This document shows, in pieces, positions 1 through 10,389 of a stretch of DNA of 64,000 bases. A program made the position numbers and the translations under genes. The DNA comes from Dawidia soli (lineage in GTDB: Bacteria; Bacteroidota; Bacteroidia; Cytophagales; Cyclobacteriaceae): NCBI RefSeq assembly GCF_018598185.1, contig NZ_JAHESC010000021.1, forward strand, positions 62,001 through 126,000, written 5' to 3'. The notes beneath the pieces are model-generated. The model saw nothing but the letters and a program-made list of their open reading frames with translations. It ran no database searches and was not told the DNA's origin. Within the stretch, counting starts at the first letter, position 1, and the number at the start of each line of letters is the position of its first letter.

Positions 1-692
1 TCAACAAAACCGCCGTGCAGGGCGGAGTCGATATGATGCTCGGCGAAAAGCCGGATGTGATCTTTTTTACCGGCGACCTGGTAAACAACGAATCTTCCGA
101 GGTAAAGGACTACATCGATATTTTCAACAAGTTTAAGGCGCCGCTGGGTGTCTACTCCGTTACCGGCAACCACGACTATGGCGACTACAAGGCGTGGGCG
201 TCGGCAAAAGATAAACAACGCAATTTCCAGGATTTGCTCGAAGCGCACCGGCTCATGGGCTTTAACCTGCTTATGAATGAACATCGCTTTATCGAACTGA
301 ACGGCGAGCGCATGGCCGTGCTGGGTATCGAGAACTGGGGCGCCGGCCGCTTCACGCGCTATGGTAAATTGGACAAAGCCTATCAAGGCACGGAAGAAGC
401 CGCGGTCAAATTACTGCTCTCGCACGACCCCAGCCACTGGGATGCACAGGTGCGTCCGTTGTATCCTGACATCAACATGGCCTTCGCCGGCCATACGCAC
501 GGCTTTCAAATGGGCGTAGAGATCGGCAACATACGGTGGAGTCCCTCGCAGTATATCTACAAGCAGTGGGGCGGGCTTTACCAGGAAGGTTCGCAGTACC
601 TGTATGTAAACCGCGGTTTCGGCTACCTCGGTTATCCCGGGCGTATCGGCATGCCGCCCGAGCTCACGATCGTGCAATTGAAACGCGCATAA
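1..692 (+). CDS. Metallophosphoesterase, 3' part (5' end outside window)
   Basis: The reading frame is already open at base 3, so the gene begins upstream and only the C-terminal part is seen. An internal GTG at 15 aligns with mid-protein sequence of the next gene and is not a true start. Visible calcineurin-type metal-binding motifs are FFTGDLVN, VTGNHDYGDY, LLSHDPSHWD and FAGHTHGFQ. The family hydrolyses phosphoesters using two metal ions; the substrate is unknown. By eye it is roughly 60% identical to the gene at 737, and the two are 44 bases apart on the same strand. This suggests a tandem duplication. The family call is firm; any substrate would be a guess. Confidence 0.88.
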   Translation, partial: NKTAVQGGVDMMLGEKPDVIFFTGDLVNNESSEVKDYIDIFNKFKAPLGVYSVTGNHDYGDYKAWASAKDKQRNFQDLLEAHRLMGFNLLMNEHRFIELNGERMAVLGIENWGAGRFTRYGKLDKAYQGTEEAAVKLLLSHDPSHWDAQVRPLYPDINMAFAGHTHGFQMGVEIGNIRWSPSQYIYKQWGGLYQEGSQYLYVNRGFGYLGYPGRIGMPPELTIVQLKRA

Positions 693-736
693 ACCAAAGA
701 AAGTAGTACCTTCCGGCTTACATTGTCTGGTAAGCG

Positions 737-2011
737 ATGGATGGATTGGCACTTTTCAGGTTAGATACCGCGCTGGTCGCGACCCTCATCATCGTTATCG
801 TCGATGTATACATCTTCCGCGCCCTGCGGGGTGTATCGCAGTTTGCCTCGCGCGCGATACGAATCATGGGCTACACGCTGCACTGGGCGATCATGACGGC
901 CGCCATTGCTGCGGCGGCCTGGTATTATGTAGCCGACCCCCTGAATTTTTATTCCATCACCCGCGAGTGGATCGTCGGTATCTTTTCCACCGTATATCTC
1001 TCCAAGATCACGGCATTGGGCATATTGCTTCTCGATGACATACGTCGCCTGGCGGCGCGTATACGTAACAGGCTGCGGCCAGTCGCTATGGAAACATCCG
1101 GCACGGATATGGCACGCTCGGAGTTTCTGAACAAAGCCGCAGTTATCGCCGCCTCCGTGCCGCTCACGACGCTCACCCTGGGGATCATCTCCGGCGCGCA
1201 CGACTACCGCGTAGTACGTCGCGCTATATACCTGCCCAACCTGCCCAAAGCTTTTGACGGTCTGCGCATCGGTCAGATCTCAGATATCCATGCCGGCACG
1301 TTGTTCAATCGCACCGCGGTGCAAGGGGGCGTTGACCTGCTCATGGCCGAAAGAACCGACCTCATCTTTTTCACGGGTGACCTGGTGAACTATTATTCAC
1401 GTGAAATACAACCCTATATATCCCTCTTCGGCCGGTTGCGCGCACCGCTGGGGGTATTCTCTGTTACCGGCAATCATGACTATGGCGATTACAACTGGTG
1501 GCCGGGCGACGAGGCCAAGCGAGCGAACTTCCGGTCACTGCAAGCGGCACACCGCGCGATGGGCTACCAACTGCTGCTGAACGAAAGCCGTGTGATAACC
1601 GTAGGCCGTGAACCGTTGGCCATTCTGGGCACCGAAAATTGGAGTTTACGGCGTAATCAGAAATATGGCGATGTGGCCAAAGCGCTGCAAGGCACACAAG
1701 ACGCGGATCTTCGTCTGCTGTTGGCCCACGACCCCACGCACTGGGATGCCGTTGTACGGCAGCAATACCCCATGATCGACGTAACGTTCTCGGGTCATAC
1801 GCACGGTTATCAGTGCGGTGTGGAGGTTGGCGGTTTCCGGTGGAGCCCCGCCCAGTATCGCTATCGTCAGTGGGCGGATCTGTACCAGGAAGGGCAGCAA
1901 TATATTTACGTCAACCGTGGCTTTGGCTGCATCGGCTATCCGGGGCGGTTGGGCATGGCTCCCGAGCTTACCGTGTTGACGCTCCGGGCAGGCTATCCGC
2001 CACGGGCTTAG
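737..2011 (+). CDS. Membrane-anchored metallophosphoesterase
   Basis: A protein of 424 residues. The N-terminal part holds about four hydrophobic segments (near residues 10-30, 50-66, 78-100 and 132-152). The C-terminal part is a calcineurin-like phosphoesterase domain. Metal-binding motifs are in order: D183 and H185 in QISDIHAG, D215 in TGDLVN, N246-H247-D248 in TGNHDYG, H331 in LLAHDPTHW and GHTH at 353-356. The layout resembles YkuE/YaeI-type enzymes, where the domain sits next to the membrane. The substrate may be a lipid-linked phosphate, which is inference only. The gene is a paralogue of the one just upstream. Its last 44 bases overlap the end of the convergent kinase gene. A KAAVIAAS stretch before the last hydrophobic segment recalls a Tat region but lacks twin arginines. 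Confidence 0.88.
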   Translation: MDGLALFRLDTALVATLIIVIVDVYIFRALRGVSQFASRAIRIMGYTLHWAIMTAAIAAAAWYYVADPLNFYSITREWIVGIFSTVYLSKITALGILLLDDIRRLAARIRNRLRPVAMETSGTDMARSEFLNKAAVIAASVPLTTLTLGIISGAHDYRVVRRAIYLPNLPKAFDGLRIGQISDIHAGTLFNRTAVQGGVDLLMAERTDLIFFTGDLVNYYSREIQPYISLFGRLRAPLGVFSVTGNHDYGDYNWWPGDEAKRANFRSLQAAHRAMGYQLLLNESRVITVGREPLAILGTENWSLRRNQKYGDVAKALQGTQDADLRLLLAHDPTHWDAVVRQQYPMIDVTFSGHTHGYQCGVEVGGFRWSPAQYRYRQWADLYQEGQQYIYVNRGFGCIGYPGRLGMAPELTVLTLRAGYPPRA

Positions 2012-3515
2012 TCGGTGCCGGCGCCATAAGCTCGGCGTGTACTGCCATGTCGAGCGCGAGATTGCGCGTCAGGCTGCGAAACAGTGGAAACGCCCGGTCG
2101 CGGTATACGGCGTGATGCGCCGGCCGTGGGAAGTATGTGTGAAACGTCCTGGGCTTCAACGTGTCCAGGGCCGGTATCATCTTCAGGGCATGTAGCGCCA
2201 GGTATGCCGCGCCGATGGCGGAAGCATCCTGCACATTTACCAGGCCGATGGGTTTGCCAAAGATATCGGCCATCAGCTGCAGCCATTCTTCCGAACGCAC
2301 AAAACCCCCGCTTACATTCACCTGCGCAATGGACAGGCCGGACTCTTCCAGCCTGGTGGCGATGTGATACAGTGCCATCGAAATACCTTCCAGCACGGCG
2401 CGTGTGAAGTGGGCCTGTGTGTGCCGGCCGGTTAAGCCAAAGAATACGCCGCAGGCATCGCTGTTCCACAGGGGTGCACGCTCGCCGGCGAGGTAGGGGA
2501 GGAATACGAGCCCTTCCGCACCCGCGGGGATGCGCCCGATCTCGCCCAGCAACGTTTCATAGCTTTGGGGCGATGACAGGTCGAGCTTCAACAGATCTTG
2601 CGCGTACCACTTCAACGCGGCGCCACCATTGTTTACCGGCCCGCCCGAAATAAAAATATCGTTCGTGAGAATGTAATTAAACGTCATGGCCTCGAAGTTG
2701 TACACGGGCTGGTGGCTCGCCACGCGAATGGCGCCACTGGTGCCGATCGTCAATGCAGCAACCCCCGGGGTGATCGCAAAGCTGCCCAGGTTGGCCAGGC
2801 AGCCGTCGCTCGCGCCGATACAACAGGGGGTGGCTGCCGGCAGGCCCGTCTGCTGCGCGGCGGCTGGTAAGAGCGCGGTACGAACGTATTGCGTCGGCAC
2901 GGGCGTAGACAGGTGGTCGGCGGTGATGCCCGCCAACGCCAGCGCGGGCGCGTACCAGTGGTGCGCGATGATGTCGAACAGGCCGCAGGCCGAGGCCAGC
3001 GAATAGTCGATCTCGTATACGCCAAAAAGGTTGTACCAGATATATTCTTTGATGGAAATAAAACGGGCGGCCCTGGCCATGATGTCCGGTTCGTGGGCCT
3101 GCAGCCAGGCGATCTTGGCCAGGGGCGACATGGCATGTATCGGCGTGCCGGTGTGGCGGTATAGATCCTGCGCGGCTGCGCTGTGATGGATGCGTGTGGC
3201 TACGGTTGCGCTGCGGTTGTCGGCCCACGTCATCAGCGGCCGCAGCGGCCTGCCCCCGGCGTCGACGGGCAGTACGCTGTGCATGGCACTGCTAAAGCTT
3301 ACGCCGGCCGGGGCCTGTTTCAGATGGGTCAGGGTTTGCCGGATGCTTTGAACACACGCCTGCCAGATCACGTCGGGGTCTTGTTCGCTGGCATCGGGCT
3401 GAGGGTGATGCGTTGGGTATGCCACCTGTTCGGCGTGCAGTACGTCGCCCGTTGGGTCTATGGCCACGGCTTTTGTGCTGCCGGTGCCGATGTCAATGCC
3501 AAGGATGTAGGTCAT
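1968..3515 (-). CDS. gntK: FGGY-family carbohydrate kinase, probable gluconokinase
   Basis: A protein of 515 residues when begun at the ATG ending at 3515, directly before MTYILGIDIGTGSTK. A longer frame upstream adds a low-complexity, unlikely N-terminus. Residues 6-15 form the first ATP-phosphate motif. The stretch around SAMHS, 76-80, and MTWADNRSA, 95-103, is typical of gluconokinases. D237 in GASDGCLANLGS is the expected catalytic base. A SGGFVRSEEWLQ element lies near the C-terminus. The reaction would be gluconate plus ATP to 6-phosphogluconate in the cytoplasm. Xylulokinase or another FGGY sugar kinase is the main alternative. No gluconate transporter or dehydratase is adjacent. The 3' end overlaps the convergent phosphoesterase by 44 bases. 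Confidence 0.82.
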   Translation of the reverse strand: MTYILGIDIGTGSTKAVAIDPTGDVLHAEQVAYPTHHPQPDASEQDPDVIWQACVQSIRQTLTHLKQAPAGVSFSSAMHSVLPVDAGGRPLRPLMTWADNRSATVATRIHHSAAAQDLYRHTGTPIHAMSPLAKIAWLQAHEPDIMARAARFISIKEYIWYNLFGVYEIDYSLASACGLFDIIAHHWYAPALALAGITADHLSTPVPTQYVRTALLPAAAQQTGLPAATPCCIGASDGCLANLGSFAITPGVAALTIGTSGAIRVASHQPVYNFEAMTFNYILTNDIFISGGPVNNGGAALKWYAQDLLKLDLSSPQSYETLLGEIGRIPAGAEGLVFLPYLAGERAPLWNSDACGVFFGLTGRHTQAHFTRAVLEGISMALYHIATRLEESGLSIAQVNVSGGFVRSEEWLQLMADIFGKPIGLVNVQDASAIGAAYLALHALKMIPALDTLKPRTFHTYFPRPAHHAVYRDRAFPLFRSLTRNLALDMAVHAELMAPAPTKPVADSLPGASTR

Positions 3516-3566
3516 GTGCAAATGGATCGATCCCCCAAAGTACATAATCCTACGGGATATGAACAT

Positions 3567-3598
3567 AAAAAAGGGCATCCGTTCCGTAACGAATGCCC
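3567..3598 (-). terminator. Rho-independent terminator behind the DoxX gene
   Basis: Read on the minus strand this is a six-pair GC-rich outer stem (GGGCAT/ATGCCC), one mismatch, a four-pair inner stem (CGTT/AACG) and a four-base loop. Six T residues follow. It sits between the end of the DoxX gene (3641) and the start of gntK (3515), so the two minus-strand genes are probably separate transcription units. Confidence 0.75.
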
Positions 3599-3640
3599 CA
3601 GGTTCAGGTGGAGGTAGAAAGAAAAAAAATACCGGTAGAG

Positions 3641-4093
3641 TCAAGGATTTGCTGCCATCATTTCTTTTCTACGTTTAGCATCGATGGAATAACGCCCTGC
3701 ACCGAATACCATAAACACAACCAAGCCAACCAATACGACGAGGGATGCCCATAGTTCCATATGTTGTGCCACAGACAGAAAGCCCTTGGGATAGTTCACC
3801 AGGAATACGGCTCCGAGCAGTATGGGCATCTGGATGACGCTGACGATGCGCGTAAACAGCCCGACAGCGATCAGCGGCCCGCCCAGAATGTGAGCAAAGG
3901 CAACGTAATGACCTACTGCCAGGCCGGCGAAATAGACGCTTAAGCCAGCCGTCGTTTGCAGCAGTTCATTCATATGCGTGATGAAATAAAGACCCTTATA
4001 GGTCAGAAATAGTCCGAGGAGGATGCGAAACACATCCAGAAAGCCAGGGCGGTGATTGTTACCCCAACTTTCTACATCAGTGATAACGCTCAT
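3641..4093 (-). CDS. DoxX-family membrane protein
   Basis: A protein of 150 residues from the ATG ending at 4093 (MSVITDVESW). The longer open frame upstream adds a poorly supported extension. About four transmembrane segments are visible: FRILLGLFLTYKGLYFI, the LSVYFAGLAVGHYVAFAHILGG region, IVSVIQMPILLGAVFL, and LWASLVVLVGLVVFMVFGAG. The length and the motifs near G-L-F-T-R fit the DoxX/SURF4-like family. Members are small inner-membrane proteins of mostly unclear function, in some cases tied to redox or stress. A strong terminator follows the gene, so it is probably monocistronic. The family call is good; the role is unknown. Confidence 0.8.
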   Translation of the reverse strand: MSVITDVESWGNNHRPGFLDVFRILLGLFLTYKGLYFITHMNELLQTTAGLSVYFAGLAVGHYVAFAHILGGPLIAVGLFTRIVSVIQMPILLGAVFLVNYPKGFLSVAQHMELWASLVVLVGLVVFMVFGAGRYSIDAKRRKEMMAANP

Positions 4094-4447
4094 ATAAGTA
4101 TTTGTTTGATTTATACAAAGTTTAAAAAAAAATCGGGGTAAAAGCAAGGGTAACGAGCCTTTGAGTTGTCCTAGCCACACCTGTAGCAAAAAGGCCCACC
4201 GGGGCTGTGACTATGCATGTGGTTTATCTGTCCGGGCATATGATCGGGGAGGAGCGGCACCAGCATGGCTGTGAGTATACGCCGTGCGAAGGCAGCCTGC
4301 CAGGATTATGACATGTTTAACATAATGCAGCGGTACGGCCGTGGACGGTATAGATTGTATGGCTGCGACGAAATGGAGTATATATCGTCGTGCTATACCT
4401 CGGACATGAGCGGTATACTTCGCCTGTTAAACGTCACATGGAAGGAG

Positions 4448-4466
4448 ACAGACGGTGACCGTCTGT
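4448..4466. promoter_or_regulatory. Perfect 9-1-9 palindrome (operator or hairpin)
   Basis: The arms ACAGACGGT and ACCGTCTGT are exact reverse complements around a single G. As RNA it can fold as a seven-pair stem (ACAGACG/CGTCTGT) with a GTGAC loop, followed by TTTAAA. It could be a protein-binding site or a weak terminator. No gene of good quality ends here, so its role is open. Confidence 0.45.
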
Positions 4467-4784
4467 TTTAAACGCGAAAAAGAAAGGAATGAAAACAATG
4501 TTATTGAGAGCAGATCAAACGATTGTTTGTGTTTTAAACAATATTAAATAAACGTTATGCCGAACCAAAAGGATGCGCTTTTCGTATTGATAAACGTCTT
4601 CAGTGGCCTTCCGGGTATTAATTTTTTTTTAACTGCTTTAAATCAAAATTATGAAAAGATACGCTACTTTTAGACCGAAAAACGAAATCGTTCTAAAGAG
4701 ATTGGACTAGAAAACGGTTTTGTTCGAGTAAACCAGATAAATCCGGGGTGGCTTGCGGGGTCGGCTAGGGAACAAAACAGAAAT

Positions 4785-4796
4785 TTATTCGAATAA
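4785..4796. promoter_or_regulatory. 12-base palindrome upstream of spt, possible operator
   Basis: TTATTCGAATAA is a perfect palindrome. Its centre is about 96 bases before the spt start codon. A TetR-family regulator lies just behind the same gene block and such regulators usually bind palindromes in this position. The link is inference; I did not find the same palindrome next to the TetR gene itself. Confidence 0.35.
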
Positions 4797-4838
4797 GTTT
4801 ACACTAAACGTGATATTATTTCGACTATCATCCAATAG

Positions 4839-7209
<2,371 letters not shown>

Positions 7210-7213
<4 letters not shown>

Positions 7214-8193
7214 AAGAACGGGTACTGATCACAGGCGCGAGCGGCTTTGTGGGATATCACCTCATTGAAGCCGCGCTGGCCAAAGGCCTGGAAGTAACCG
7301 CGGCCGTGCGGTCTTCCAGTAAGATCGACCACCTGCGGCAGTGGCCTGTACAGTTCATTACGCCGGACTTCACGAGCGTAGCGTCGTTGCGCGCCGCGCT
7401 GGAGGCGGGACAGTATCAATACGTCATACACGCCGCGGGCACGGTAAAGGCCAAAGACGAACGGGCCTATACCGCTGCAAATGCCGACATAACGCGTAAC
7501 CTCGCCGTGGCCATTACCCAGGCAACGCTGCCTTTCCGGAAGCTGGTCTTCCTCAGCAGCCTTGCCGCGCAGGGGCCCGGAGCCAACGGCGAATCCATCC
7601 GCGAAGACGATGTCGCCCACCCGGTGTCGCCCTACGGCAAGAGTAAATTGCTGGCTGAGCAATACCTTGGGGCCATACCCGGCCTGCCGGTGGTCACGCT
7701 GCGACCCACCGCCGTGTATGGACCGCGCGACCGCGACATTTTTATATTGATCAAGACGTTTGCCCAGGGCCTCGAGCCGTACATCGGCCGCGGGGACCAG
7801 CAACTGAGCTTTATATATGTCAAGGACCTGGCGGCAGCCACCATCGCCGCGCTCGCTGACGGTGTTACCGGTACCTACCTGGTTGCCGACGGCAAGGACT
7901 ACGGCCGCTATGCGCTGGCCGATATAACCAAGCGCATCCTAAACCGAAAAACCATACGCGTACACCTGCCGTTGGGCGTGGTCAAAGCGCTCGCATTTGT
8001 CCAGGAAACACTGGGCACTATCCGGGGCCAGGCGCCCGCACTCAACCGCGACAAGCTCGCCGAGCTGACGGCGACCAACTGGACCTGCAACGTGACGCGC
8101 CTGCAACGCGAGCTGGGCTATGTACCGAAATATACGTTAGAGACCGGCCTTGCCGAAACCATACAGTGGTATCAGGAGAACCGCTGGCTATAA
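7210..8193 (+). CDS. cerR: NAD(P)-dependent epimerase-type reductase, probable ceramide reductase
   Basis: A 327-residue extended short-chain dehydrogenase. The ATG at 7210 overlaps the previous stop (ATGA). A longer open frame to 7117 lies within the upstream gene and is not used. The nucleotide-binding motif GASGFVG spans residues 9-15, and the catalytic set is S117 in FLSSLAA, Y142 and K146 in SPYGKSK. In Caulobacter an enzyme of this family reduces the keto group of oxidised ceramide after N-acylation. The immediate coupling to spt and the acyltransferase supports the same role here. A nucleotide-sugar epimerase would look similar, but no sugar genes are adjacent. Localisation is cytoplasmic, perhaps membrane-associated. 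Confidence 0.8.
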
Positions 8194-8227
8194 ACACAAA
8201 ACCTGTACATACATAACTATAACCTTT

Positions 8228-9553
8228 ATGAAAGAACAAATTGAACAAGCCAATGGCAAGCTGGGGATCCTCATTCCCGGACTCGGTGCCGTGGCCACGA
8301 CCATGATCGCGGGTGTGGAAGCAGTGAAGAAAGGGTTGGCACAGCCGGTAGGTTCGCTTACACAGACTGGAAATATACGCTTGGGTAAACGCACGGAAAA
8401 CCGTTTCCCGAAAATTAAAGACTTTGTGCCCCTGGCGACGCTGGAAGATATTGTGTTCGGTGGTTGGGACGTATACGAAGACAACGTGTATCAGGCGGCC
8501 GTGCACGCCAAGGTGTTGGAGACTTCTCTGCTCGAGCCCATTAAAGCGGAGCTTGAGAAGATCAAGCCCATGAAGGCGGTGTTCGATAAGGACTACATTA
8601 AAAACCTCGACGGCACCAACGTCAAGCAGGCTGCTACGAAGTATGACCTTGCCCTGGCGGTGATGGAAGACATCGACAATTTCAAAGAAGCCAACCACTG
8701 CGACCGTCTTGTCATGGTGTGGTGCGGCTCTACCGAGAAGTATATCGAAGAGACCGACGTACACCAGAACATCTACGCTTTCGAGGCCGGCCTGCGCAAC
8801 AACGACCCGATGATCTCGCCCAGCATGATCTATGCCTATGCCGCGATCAAGAAAGGCGTACCGTATGCCAACGGCGCCCCCAACCTCACGTGCGACATTC
8901 CCGCGCTGGTAGAGCTGGCGCGCGAGCACGGCGTACCCGTAGGCGGTAAAGACTTCAAGACCGGCCAGACCCTGATGAAGACCATCCTGGCACCCGGTCT
9001 GCATGCCCGCTCACTGGGTATCCGCGGTTGGTTCTCCACCAACATCCTCGGTAACCGCGACGGATGGGTGCTGGACGATCCCGATAACTTCAAAACCAAG
9101 GAAGTATCGAAGCTCGGCGTACTCGAAGACATCTTACAACCCGAGAAGAATCCCGAACTGTACGGCGAGCTGTACCACAAGATCCGCATCAACTATTACC
9201 CGCCCCACGGCGATAACAAAGAGAGCTGGGACAACATCGACATTTTCGGTTGGCTGGGTTACCCCATGCAGATCAAGATCAATTTCCTGTGCCGCGACTC
9301 GATCCTGGCAGCGCCTATCGTACTCGACCTGGCGTTGTTCATGGACCTTGCCAAGCGCGCGAACATGAGCGGTATCCAGGAGTGGCTGTCGTTCTACTTC
9401 AAGTCGCCGCAGACAGCACCGGGCCTGCGTCCCGAGCACGACATCTTCAAACAACTCATCAAGCTGCAGAACACGCTGCGCCACATGATGGGTGAAGACC
9501 TGATCACACACCTGGGCCTGGATTATTACCAGGATCTGGTAGAGGTACTGTAA
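8228..9553 (+). CDS. ino1: myo-Inositol-1(3)-phosphate synthase
   Basis: A 441-residue cytoplasmic NAD-dependent isomerase that converts glucose-6-phosphate to inositol-3-phosphate. The ATG at 8228 gives MKEQIEQANGKLGILIPGLGAV, placing the dinucleotide-binding glycines at about 13-20. Family blocks are PNLTCDIPAL (218-227), GGKDFKTGQT with the lysines of the active site (239-248) and GWFSTNILGNRDG (267-279). The C-terminal catalytic domain (ESWDNIDIFGWLG) is intact. There is a 34-base gap after cerR, the longest inside this block, but it holds no terminator. The product would be the head-group donor for the CDP-alcohol transferase at 12937. The assignment is firm. Confidence 0.95.
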   Translation: MKEQIEQANGKLGILIPGLGAVATTMIAGVEAVKKGLAQPVGSLTQTGNIRLGKRTENRFPKIKDFVPLATLEDIVFGGWDVYEDNVYQAAVHAKVLETSLLEPIKAELEKIKPMKAVFDKDYIKNLDGTNVKQAATKYDLALAVMEDIDNFKEANHCDRLVMVWCGSTEKYIEETDVHQNIYAFEAGLRNNDPMISPSMIYAYAAIKKGVPYANGAPNLTCDIPALVELAREHGVPVGGKDFKTGQTLMKTILAPGLHARSLGIRGWFSTNILGNRDGWVLDDPDNFKTKEVSKLGVLEDILQPEKNPELYGELYHKIRINYYPPHGDNKESWDNIDIFGWLGYPMQIKINFLCRDSILAAPIVLDLALFMDLAKRANMSGIQEWLSFYFKSPQTAPGLRPEHDIFKQLIKLQNTLRHMMGEDLITHLGLDYYQDLVEVL

Positions 9554-9557
9554 GATT

Positions 9558-10004
9558 ATGCATCGGATCATTGCTACAGGGCTCAGCATAGGCTATATCG
9601 GCAGGGGCGGCGGCACAGTGGCCGCCGCTGCCTGCTGCCTGGGCTGGTACCTGGCATTTTCCGGCGGAGTAGATCCGCTCGTGGCCCTGCTGGTCACGAT
9701 CATCATTACAGACCTGGGCGTGTGGGCTGCCGACGGCGTCGAGCCGCTGTGGGGCGAAGACAGTCCACGCGTTGTGATAGACGAGATCGCAGGCATGTGC
9801 ATCAGTTTGCTGTTCCTGCCGGTCACGCCGGCAACCGTGCTGGCGGCGTTCGTGTTGTTCCGGTTCTTCGATATCGCCAAGCCGCTCTATATACGCCGGG
9901 CGGAGAGCATATCCGGGGGCTGGGGTGTCATGGCCGACGATCTGCTCGCCGGGATCTATGCTAACGTTATCCTGCAGGTAGCTGTACGGCTTTTTCCTTT
10001 CTGA
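9558..10004 (+). CDS. PgpA-like lipid phosphatase, probable phosphatidylinositol-phosphate phosphatase
   Basis: A membrane protein of 148 residues starting four bases after ino1. Hallmarks of the phosphatidylglycerophosphatase A family are VVIDEIAGM (72-80), FRFFDIAKP (101-109) and MADDLLAGI (125-133), with acidic residues for metal binding. PgpA normally dephosphorylates phosphatidylglycerophosphate. In the Bacteroides thetaiotaomicron inositol-lipid cluster (BT_1522-BT_1526) a PgpA-type protein removes the phosphate from phosphatidylinositol-phosphate. The position between inositol-phosphate synthase and the PIP synthase argues for that role here. True PgpA activity cannot be excluded. About four hydrophobic segments indicate an inner-membrane location. 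Confidence 0.85.
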   Translation: MHRIIATGLSIGYIGRGGGTVAAAACCLGWYLAFSGGVDPLVALLVTIIITDLGVWAADGVEPLWGEDSPRVVIDEIAGMCISLLFLPVTPATVLAAFVLFRFFDIAKPLYIRRAESISGGWGVMADDLLAGIYANVILQVAVRLFPF

Positions 10005-10009
10005 CCGCC

Positions 10010-10381
10010 ATGTTCACCTTCGTCAAATCACAAGCAGCCTCGCTCATCGCCACCGGTGCCGACTTCGGCGCCACCATTCTGCTTGTGCAGGTGTTTCACG
10101 TGTGGGATGCTTTTGGCAGCGTGTTGGGCAATGTCGTGGGGGCCGTGGTGAACTTTACGGTCAGCCGTCACTGGGTATTCGCGGCAACGCATGTGCCGCA
10201 GGGTCACCAGCTGTGGCGCTATGGCGTTGTATGGCTGGGCTATATCGCGCTGAGCTTTGCGCTGTTCGTGAGTACTACGCGCTATGTGGAGGTTCATTAT
10301 GTTGTGGTCAAGATAGGGGTTGCGATCGTGTTAAGTGTCAGCTATAACTACGTGTTGCAGAAAAGATTTGTATTTAAATAG
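10010..10381 (+). CDS. GtrA-family small membrane protein, possible lipid flippase
   Basis: A protein of 123 residues with four transmembrane segments (about 10-30, 33-55, 68-88 and 95-115). The sequence around NVVGAVVNFTVSRHWVF and YNYVLQKRFVFK is typical of the GtrA/DPMS-TM family. Family members help move polyprenol-linked sugars or lipids across the inner membrane, often beside a glycosyltransferase, and none is present here. The gene starts five bases after the phosphatase. Inositol-lipid loci of Bacteroides also hold an unassigned small membrane gene. A role in flipping phosphatidylinositol or ceramide is a plausible inference, not shown. Confidence 0.8.
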   Translation: MFTFVKSQAASLIATGADFGATILLVQVFHVWDAFGSVLGNVVGAVVNFTVSRHWVFAATHVPQGHQLWRYGVVWLGYIALSFALFVSTTRYVEVHYVVVKIGVAIVLSVSYNYVLQKRFVFK

Positions 10382-10389
10382 ATATTTGC

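Noticed and set aside
1110-1190. Tat-like signal inside the phosphoesterase at 737
   Set aside because: The region lacks the twin arginines and follows three other membrane segments, so it is better read as a fourth membrane helix.
4265-4471. Open frame of 68 codons in the region before spt
   Set aside because: No signal peptide, no recognisable motif, unusual composition, and it ends inside a palindrome. It may be chance.
9558-10004. Assignment as the housekeeping phosphatidylglycerophosphatase PgpA
   Set aside because: The motif set fits, but the tight placement between inositol-lipid genes makes the inositol-phosphate role more likely. It is kept as an alternative.
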